Below are positions 58,565-64,000 of a stretch of DNA of 64,000 nucleotides, piece after piece. The number at the start of each line of letters is the position of its first letter. Position 1 is the first letter of the stretch. The position numbers and the translations under genes are program-made. The notes under the pieces are model-generated. The model searched no databases. It saw only the letters and a program-made list of their open reading frames with translations, and had not been told where the DNA came from. Origin of the DNA: Rhodeus uyekii (taxonomy: Eukaryota > Chordata > Actinopteri > Cypriniformes > Acheilognathidae); the NCBI GenBank assembly GCA_037043235.1, contig JAWRVZ010000057.1, positions 1,240,001 through 1,304,000 of the forward strand. Reading direction: 5' to 3'.

Positions 58565-61552
58565 TTTTTGACACATCTTATGCCGTCTGCTTTTGCTCAA
58601 TTTTGTCAACAATATTACCAATAAAAGCCAGAGCAGAGGTGTTGTGCGTCTCTGAGAAATACTCAGTGTTTAGTGATTTTAAAAGATTTTTTGGGGATAA
58701 TTCCTCAGCAAAATTTGATGTGAGATTAATTTGAGACTGATTGGATTAATCGACACATTGTGTACTTAATTAGATTTCATTTTAAATCGCTGACAGCCCA
58801 TTCATATTCATTCATCATTTCATTATATTCACTCAAATATTCACATTTTCAAAGTGAGTTGCAAAACCCATCCTCATATATCATGTCTCAACTCGCCTCA
58901 CGAACAAGGAAATGACAGCTGTGACATTTTTTAAATAATGACATGGCTATCTGTCCTCTGTAAACCAACAACGGCAGTTTCCAACACTGAATGAGTCACA
59001 AACTCGTTTTTGATAAAGGTGCAAATGGCTGATATGATTTCTAAGCATATGCTGTTAAAATGGAAAGTTTACTTTACTGGGCTTTGTCATACCAGCAGCA
59101 TTGATTAATAAAATGCATTCCCTCACAGAACAAGAGATCTGGTTACAAAATGTAAAGGCAGGGCGGGAAACTGGCCTTGACATGATCGACTAACAGCAGG
59201 CTTTTTCTCCACAAGAACATGATGAGAAATTAAAAAATTCAAAAAAACGTATCAGCAAATAGTAAAATAGTTAAAATTATATTTTTATATTTTGGTTCTG
59301 TCAATAAAAATTTGAGCAAAACAAATCACTTTGATGGTTCAATAAATGAGACATCCCAAAATGATTCACTCTCACATCTCTATGTAATATTACACTATTT
59401 ACATCATGCAGTTCACCCATCTACAATGTTGCTCAAACCACTGAAAGCAACCAGTGACTCAGTTCTACATTTTATCTGCCTAATATATCATCTCACATCA
59501 GATTTGAAAGAGGATATATGAATCTTAGATGTTTCACATGAAGTTTCATAATGTAATGTTTTACTGAACTGTTTTGCGTTATGAGCAAACAAACTTTCAT
59601 GGAATATTTAAGATAGGAGAGTTTTAAGAGAGTTAAATAGCTCAACATAGCAGCACTACTAACTTGACTAAATTTACTTTACAGTAGACTAAGAGCAGCT
59701 CAGGTAGCTGTGTAGTGTGACAAAACATTATCTACTTGCTCAACATAATACCCTAAATACAGTAATCGAACATAATCTACTAGGATGCCAAGATCAAATA
59801 CCATTGGGAACCAGCTGGGAAATCATTTTAGTTTGTTCACACACAGGATTTCCAACCTTTTGCAGTGAAATACATATAAACAAATTAAGATGTTGTTCCC
59901 ACAAACAGTAGCTCAAACAGTAGAGTGTGTTGGTTGCAACACCAAGGTCATGGGTTCGATTCCCAGGGAAAGCAAGAACTGATCAAAATGTTAATGTGTA
60001 TCTTGAATGCAATGTAAGTCGCTTTCAATAAAAGCATCTGTCTAAAAGCATAAATGTTGTTTTACAGATATGTATTACATTTAGATACAGCTATATGCAA
60101 TACATATATTTTGTATGGATATAAGCATATATATGTGTGGGCTCTGATGCATTAAGTTAAAAGCGTATAGCTTATATTGCTAAAGAGTAGTTGAACCGTT
60201 GAACTTGACTGAGGGAAAACTGCAATGCTTGGTGATCATGGTGACTGTTAGGGCCCGTCCACACGGAGACGTGTTTCACTGTATACGCATACATTTTTTA
60301 TCGTATTGGCGTTTCGTCCACACGGATCCGGTGTTTTGGGAGACTGAATCCGCTATTTTTTGAAATCGGGTCCTAAAGTGGATAAATCCGAAAACGACAC
60401 CCTTGAGGTCTCGTGTGTACAGCCAATCCGTATATTTTGTGAAACGATGATGTCATCACATCACGTGTCGGCTGCGTCACACGGAACACGTATACAGCGC
60501 GCAAGGTTATGCACATGCTCAAAGTCTTCTCTGTGTATAGTGTATATCTGTGGCAGAATTACAGCACCCCATACTGGTCTGGCATTTTTCGGCATCGGTT
60601 TTAGTGGTTTCGCGTGTACGCGGATATTTCTTGAGAAGACGCCGTGCTTACGAAATTTTTTTGTTAGAACGAGCACCGGCTTCGTGTGGACGTGGCCTTA
60701 GAAAGAAAGTAACACCTTTCATTTTGAAAGTGCCAATCACCTGATTAGCATATGGGATCAGCTTGTCTCAATGCCATGTATGTGCATTAGCTGGACTAAA
60801 AATAACTAAACCTAAATATTTTAACCTGATTTGAGTAAATTATTTGTAACCTGATTTGAGTAAATGATTTGAAAATGCAGTAAGAACAAAGACATTTATT
60901 ATTTGGATTTTGCTTTATGATGATGATGATAAACAGTTTTGAAGATTTTAGGAGTTGCATGACCAGAAAGGTTTTTGAGTTGAGTGAATTGCCTTTCCTG
61001 ACATGTGCACACAACAAGATCAAATCATAAAATATCAACATTCTATATGTTATTTACGTTCTATGCACACTTGCATTCTTCACACCCACTTGAACCAGAA
61101 ATATGGCATACAAGTGGTCGAGGGCAAAGATTGCAAGTGTGGATATCTGGACAGGCATTTGGTATCTCTCACCTTTAACAAAGAGAACTGAGGGGGAGAG
61201 CTTGAAATCACCCTTCTGTTCGTCTCCCAGCCACCACGACACCTCCACAGGTTCTGGAGGACCTGATGCAGCACACGTCAGGTTAAAGGGCTCCCCTGCA
61301 AATGTAGCTACATCCTCGGGTTCCACCACAAAATGAGGCACACCTAAAAATGAGCAGTAAAAGGGAAAAAATGCAGTGTTTGGATTAAAGGAAAAATGTA
61401 TGCTCTGAGAAATACATTACTTTAAGAATTCAGAAACAATAAATGACATACCTTCTACCGTAATCCAAGCAGGCTCAGAGGAAATGATCATGCCACGATA
61501 TTCAACATCACACCAGTACTTCCCGGCGTCTTGTTGCTGCACGGATTTAACG
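45638..61552 (-). CDS. tyro3: tyro3, TAM-family receptor tyrosine kinase (17 of its exons; 5' end off the right edge)
   Basis: TYRO3 is a plasma-membrane receptor for GAS6 and protein S that promotes clearance of dying cells and damps innate signalling. Exons: 61552-61452, 61343-61173, 58208-58122, 57908-57793, 57345-57165, 53237-53095, 52443-52305, 52099-51973, 51712-51618, 51519-51424, 49229-49149, 49041-48949, 48759-48638, 48516-48407, 48256-48097, 46847-46711, 46058-45638. In order these give the end of Ig1, Ig2, two fibronectin III domains, one transmembrane helix, juxtamembrane, kinase and tail. The string VILPFMKHGDLHTFLL and the neighbour mga favour TYRO3 over AXL or MERTK. The exon count equals human exons 3-19. 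The signal peptide and first half of Ig1 are outside the window or unseen. Confidence 0.96.
46236..46301 (+). repeat. L2/SINE-type 3' tail, copy 2
   Basis: GCTGCTTTGAAACAATCTGC, then AAAAAGCGCTATTTAAATAA and GACTTGAC. In the tyro3 intron before the last exon. Confidence 0.7.
46711..49229 (-). CDS. tyro3: tyro3 exons: tyrosine kinase domain
   Basis: Six exons carry the catalytic core. P-loop remainder GEFGSVREAFL and the ATP-binding Lys in VAVKVLK (49229-49149); alpha-C Glu in CLKEAAYMK (49041-48949); hinge PMVILPFMKHGDLH (48759-48638); catalytic loop IIHRDLAARNCM (48516-48407); DFGLSKKIYSGDYYRQG with the three activation-loop tyrosines, and KWIALES (48256-48097); WAFGVTMWEIMTKGQTPY (46847-46711). 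All residues needed for an active tyrosine kinase are present. Confidence 0.96.
47660..47722 (+). repeat. L2/SINE-type 3' tail, copy 3 (diverged)
   Basis: TGTAAAGCTATTATGGATCA, then AAAACGCTGTATAAAGGTGA and CTTGAC. Confidence 0.5.
49320..50560 (+). pseudogene. composite Tc1-like transposase remnants in a tyro3 intron
   Basis: Two Tc1-type pieces on the plus strand, opposite to tyro3. One family gives the 5' noncoding-like part (49320-49545) and later fragments with SDQTVRNRIH-type (HTH) and LFTDESRFKLSTCDRR text (50030-50340). Between them, at about 49550-49910, lies the end of a second Tc1 family with HPFMIMVFPC and LFQQDNIHCHTAHIVQELFE, the final DDE-domain segment. Frames are broken throughout; it is dead, and the arrangement suggests one element inserted into another. 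Confidence 0.75.
51424..51712 (-). CDS. tyro3: tyro3 exons: juxtamembrane segment and start of the kinase domain
   Basis: The exon at 51712-51618 encodes FTAARSYNRQFPELPEST. The exon at 51519-51424 encodes LDSLGINSDLKAKLQDVLIS and LTLGRMLGKG, the first glycines of the P-loop. Confidence 0.92.
51973..52099 (-). CDS. tyro3: tyro3 exon: transmembrane helix
   Basis: Encodes the hydrophobic run WVGLLFALLVATLVGLLLIV, followed by the basic stop-transfer RNRGKE. It is a single-pass helix between the FNIII domains and the juxtamembrane region. Confidence 0.94.
52305..53237 (-). CDS. tyro3: tyro3 exons: fibronectin type III domain 2
   Basis: The exon at 53237-53095 encodes APKNFTFELSEQQLTLSWAA and LAYKVQWNLGGESQ. 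The exon at 52443-52305 encodes FNATFQVAACTNAGCGPWSQ and PVLVMPVS. The order and joints match the TAM layout. Confidence 0.92.
52649..52940. mobile_element. short inverted-repeat element in a tyro3 intron
   Basis: Left end GGCCAGTTCACACTAAAGGA and right end TTCTAGGTGTGAACT are imperfect inverses. AT-rich middle, no frame. Confidence 0.45.
53543..53556 (+). promoter_or_regulatory. CTCF core motif in a tyro3 intron
   Basis: CCAGTAGGTGGCAG matches the CTCF core consensus at every position. Binding is not shown by sequence alone. Confidence 0.5.
54150..54300. mobile_element. small palindromic element in a tyro3 intron
   Basis: GATAGTCCACTTTAGACATTC and the inverse GAATGTCTAAAGTGGACTATT lie about 100 bases apart. 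Confidence 0.6.
55330..55660 (-). pseudogene. Tc1-like transposase N-terminal fragment
   Basis: The minus strand encodes the paired HTH region: SGLSISQSAQLLGFSRTTIS, RVYKESCEKGKTSS, SCGRKCLVDARGQRRMGRLI, ending TTHTTLRRMG. The catalytic half is missing. (TA)n runs abut its 5' side. In a tyro3 intron. Confidence 0.8.
55646..55731. repeat. two (TA)n runs
   Basis: Runs at about 55646-55676 and 55696-55731, separated by a short AT-rich spacer next to the Tc1 fragment. Confidence 0.9.
56108..56672 (+). repeat. dispersed repeat (about 565 bp), copy A
   Basis: Opens with an (AAT)n run and CATTTATATAGCGCTTTATC, then a long colinear body including TGATGCGACGGCAGCCATAT and GAGCACCCCCTGCTGGCCTC. A close second copy lies at about 62322-62885 in the same orientation, both in tyro3 introns. 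The open frames through it are not genes. Confidence 0.8.
56914..56990 (+). repeat. tRNA-derived SINE head
   Basis: Contains CTGTAACTCAAACAGCAGAG and GTCATGGGTTCAACTCCCAG. Truncated, in a tyro3 intron. Confidence 0.6.
57165..57908 (-). CDS. tyro3: tyro3 exons: fibronectin type III domain 1
   Basis: The exon at 57908-57793 encodes DSPRDVKIHHVSDLNITITW and FTGHSQLSTCTIQ. The exon at 57345-57165 encodes GLSSYSNYSVRVRCDNEVG and SPWVDFHTPEA. The Y-x-V-R-V-R-C core is the FNIII F-strand typical of TAM receptors. Confidence 0.93.
57634..57699. repeat. partial TTAA-family MITE end
   Basis: GGGTTTGGAATGACAAGAGG and GTGAATAAATGA, then GGAGTGAACTATTCCTCTAA: the right half of the same family as 12872-13109. 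No left half is recognised. Confidence 0.5.
58122..58208 (-). CDS. tyro3: tyro3 exon: second half of Ig domain 2
   Basis: Encodes NDSIKFYCEAKNNRGISVSR, with the second Ig cysteine, then TGTVHIK. The acceptor CTCAACCAG and donor GTGAGA are canonical. Confidence 0.92.
58507..58564. repeat. compound (TA)n(GA)n microsatellite
   Basis: About 19 TA units, then about 9 GA units. Confidence 0.9.
59905..60055 (+). repeat. tRNA-derived SINE, best-preserved copy
   Basis: Contains AGTAGCTCAAACAGTAGAGT, the B box GGTTCGATTCC, and the tail ATGTAAGTCGCTTTCAATAA. In a tyro3 intron. Confidence 0.75.
60251..60697. mobile_element. Harbinger-like non-autonomous element, copy 2
   Basis: 447 bp, ends GGGCCCGTCCACACGGAGAC and GTGTGGACGTGGCC, flanked by TTA on both sides (60248-60250 and 60698-60700). 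TTA is the usual PIF/Harbinger target. It lies in a tyro3 intron. Confidence 0.65.
61173..61552 (-). CDS. tyro3: tyro3 exons: end of Ig domain 1 and first half of Ig domain 2
   Basis: The exon at 61552-61452 encodes SVQQQDAGKYWCDVEY, the F-strand cysteine motif (D-x-G-x-Y-x-C) of Ig1. The exon at 61343-61173 encodes PHFVVEPEDVATFAGEPF, LTCAASGPPEPV and SWWLGDE, the B-strand Cys and C-strand Trp of Ig2. Borders are TTTTTAG/GTATGT and TTTTAG/GTGAGA. Confidence 0.93.
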
Positions 61553-62321
61553 CTAAAAACAAAGAAAGACTCAGATTAGACACTCTTCGAAGGGTTAAAC
61601 GAACCACAAATGATAATTGTGTCATTTACACACCATTATCTTGATGGAAACCAAAATAACATTTACTCACCAACAGTGTTTGGGGAAACACATTACATGT
61701 AACTCGAGTTCCGAAATCAGATTGCTTTTTTCAAGTAGCTAGTATAATAATGCAATGAAAATAAATGTAACTTTTTTTAAATTGACTAAAAGTTACTTTT
61801 TCAAATAAGTAATGCAAGTTACTTTGTTTTCCCATTTATTGACTGACGTGACTAAGACATGATTAAGCATTGTGTGCACTGTGGAAACTTCTAGACATAA
61901 CGTGTGCATGATTTTACTCAAAAAAAGGCATTCCTCAAAATGAGTGCAAACACTGAAAAGCCATCTCATAATAATAATATATTAAAATTCAGAGTATAAT
62001 CCAAAATGCCAGCGCAGCTGAAAGGTTTTTTTGAGCTGCGGCCTCTACTGTACAGGCGTGAATTTGCATTTCCTTCAGACTGAGGCATATTCATTTCCCT
62101 TTTGGTGGCAAATGACCTTCACATTTGCCAAAAACAAACAAGGAACCCCAGGCTAGGTGACAAAAAGTAACATAAAAGTAATGTAACACATTACTTTCCA
62201 TTAAAAGGTAACACTAAATAGTTTAGTTACTTTTTCAGGGAGTAATGTGATATTTAGGGTATTTTTAGGGAGTAACGCAATATTGTAGAACATTCCATTT
62301 AAAAGTAACTTTCATGAACAC
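61553..62321. other. tyro3 intron upstream of the visible Ig1 exon
   Basis: No upstream exon recognised; the missing first half of Ig1 and the signal peptide should lie further right. Several CTTTT/AAAAG-rich blocks mention no gene. Confidence 0.5.
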
Positions 62322-62885
62322 TATAATAATAATAATAATAACTCATTACATTTATATAGCGCTTTATCAAAGACTCTCAAAGTCGCTTTACATGGACGGG
62401 GGAATCTCCTCAACCGCCACTAGAGTGCAGCATCCACCTGGATGATGCGACGGCAGCCATATTGCGCCAGAACGCTCACCACACACCAGCTTATTGGTGG
62501 AGAGGAGACAGAGTGATGAAGCCAATCAGAGAAAGGGGATGGTTAGGAAGCCATGATGGACAAATTTGGCCAGGATGCCGGGGTTACACCCCTTCTCTTG
62601 CGAAGGACATCCTGGGATTTTTTATGACCACAGAGAGTCAGGACTTCGGTTTATCGTCTCATCCGAAAGACGGTGCTCATTGCAGTACAGTGTCCCGTCA
62701 CTATACTGGGGCGCTAGGACCCACATAGACCAGAGGGTGAGCACCCCCTGCTGGCCTCCTAACACCACTTCCAGCAGCAATCAAGTCAGTATCCCTTCCA
62801 GGAAAATAACCACACACAGCCCTGTATAGCTTCCGTGGGCAACCAGTCATAGACTACAGGGTGACATTGCTGCCAGCAAACTAAT
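62322..62885 (+). repeat. dispersed repeat (about 565 bp), copy B
   Basis: Near-copy of 56108-56672, with the same (AAT)n start, TATATAGCGC motif and CCCCCTGCTGGCCTC block. Small gaps and point changes separate the copies. Confidence 0.8.
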
Positions 62886-62937
62886 GCTACCACTAATCGC
62901 CTAATGTGTATCAATAGACTTTCTCGTCGATTACCAT

Positions 62938-62998
62938 GATGCTGCTTTGAAACAATCTGTATTTGTATAAAGTGCTATATAAACAAATGTAATTTGAC
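62938..62998 (+). repeat. L2/SINE-type 3' tail, copy 4
   Basis: GCTGCTTTGAAACAATCTGT, then AAAGTGCTATATAAACAAAT and TTTGACTCG. Confidence 0.6.
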
Positions 62999-63339
62999 TC
63001 GACATGACATAGACTTAGAAAAGTAGCAAATCCCACAACTTTGTCTAAGGATCATGTAATAATGCCACATCGGTCTCAAAGTTTTACAACTCGATGAGAG
63101 CCAGTCAGTCTAAGAGTGCTGAGACTTATATAGACAAAGGTCAGTTGCGCAAACATAGGCATGAATTGCATTCACATTCAAAGAAATGCATGACGTATAC
63201 ATTTGTTTACAACAATAACACTCACCGAAGGCAAACTAGACATTTATAGATTATGCTGGCAGCATGTTATTCAGGGAGGAAACGTGACGTCTATAATTCA
63301 CTAAGCTAGTTTCTCTCCTTACTGTTTGTTATCCTCTTT

Positions 63340-64000
63340 AGCCTAATCTGTCACGGTATTGATACGGGAGGACTCAATTGCGGGGTAGCATAAGGATTTA
63401 TTATAACAAAGAAACATAAATCAGAACTTACAAAGAAATGCCCACGAGGGGGAAAACATAACTAAACTAGAACAAACTGAAAACCAGACATAATCACGGG
63501 AACTCAAGAGAAACAGGCAGGACCAGGAACACATCTCACGAGGGGTATCAAAAGACAACGACACGACACAGGACAGCAAACACACTGGGGTTAAATAGGG
63601 AACACATGAGGGAGGTGATGAGAGACAGCTGGGAATGATTATAGGGAACAAGGAGGCGGGGCAGACGCTAACGAGACACACACACACAGGAGAGAGAGCA
63701 GTGCCACGGTTCAGTCACTGGAAACCCTGGAACCGGAACTGAGCCTGACAGAACCGTGACACTACCCCCCCTCAAAGGAACGCCCCATGGCGTTCCTACA
63801 TAAAACAAAACCCCATACCACACTGCATGAACATACAGGACAGGGAGCTAAGAAAAAAAAAGAAAAGGGACTAAGTAAAAAAACAACAAAAAAAAAAACA
63901 AATTCTATATGGGAATTCAGGAACGAGTGGAAGGGAGGGCAAACAGACAATATCAATGAAAATCAAAACAGGGCAACCAAGGGAAAAAAAAAAAAACAAA
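63340..64000. repeat. probable dispersed repeat at the right edge
   Basis: CpG-containing, purine-rich sequence with GAACCGTGACACTACCCCCC near 63750, a phrase I associate with a dispersed cyprinid repeat. The open frames here are low-complexity and show no family. It continues past the window. Confidence 0.4.

Noticed and set aside
59905..59990. Possible tRNA gene (GGTTCGATTCC)
   Set aside because: The B box is followed by a SINE tail and the cloverleaf is incomplete; three similar copies occur in the window.
1..64000. CRISPR array, phage, plasmid or operon
   Set aside because: The DNA is clearly vertebrate with spliced genes; no direct-repeat/spacer array or prokaryotic gene was seen.

Overview
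The window is vertebrate genomic DNA, most likely from a cyprinid or other ostariophysan teleost. The genes are split by short introns with GT/AG borders. The intergenic and intronic DNA is AT-rich and full of (CA)n and (TA)n runs. It also holds fish-type dispersed repeats: tRNA-derived SINEs, L2/SINE tails ending in a TATATAGCGCT-like motif, Tc1 remnants, and hAT-, pogo- and Harbinger-like elements. There are no operons, CRISPR arrays or prokaryotic signals.

Four genes are supported, all on the minus strand. In transcriptional order (right to left) they are: (1) tyro3, a TAM-family receptor tyrosine kinase, from the end of Ig domain 1 to the stop codon (61552 to 45638, 17 exons); its first exons lie beyond the right edge. 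(2) mga, the T-box plus bHLH-zipper MAX-dimerisation protein, complete in coding sequence (34787 to 20382, 24 coding exons, about 2,891 residues, one continuous frame through the inferred junctions apart from a one-base uncertainty at exon 17). (3) A GPCR with a one-exon coding region (18433 to 17381, 350 residues) and one likely 5' untranslated exon. (4) The first two coding exons of mapkbp1 (15769 to 12089); the rest lies beyond the left edge, and the first 12 kb is its intron 2. As I know it, human 15q15.1 has TYRO3, MGA and MAPKBP1 in the same order and relative orientation, so this is a conserved block with a GPCR gene between mga and mapkbp1.

Layout: 1-12088 mapkbp1 intron 2, with several transposons, a roughly 1 kb direct duplication and a perfect 109-bp inverted repeat; 12089-16320 mapkbp1 exons 2 and 1 and promoter; 17188-18600 GPCR; 19116-34854 mga; 34855-44200 a transposon-dense stretch (mga 5' intron or intergenic) ending in a CpG-rich candidate promoter near 42.8-43.4 kb; 44218-61552 tyro3 with Tc1 debris and SINEs in its introns; 61553-64000 more tyro3 intron, largely repeats.

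The genes do not form a pathway. TYRO3 is a surface receptor for GAS6/PROS1, MGA a nuclear repressor of E-box and T-box targets (PRC1.6), MAPKBP1 a WD40 scaffold in JNK/NF-kB signalling, and the GPCR's ligand is unknown. I found no convincing novel system. The most unusual signals are structural: the perfect 109-bp inverted repeat beside a terminal-inverted-repeat element, hAT copies with intact 8-bp target duplications, a BED zinc finger left in a hAT remnant, repeated donor sequences at two neighbouring mga exons, and CTCF-like cores, some carried by repeats.
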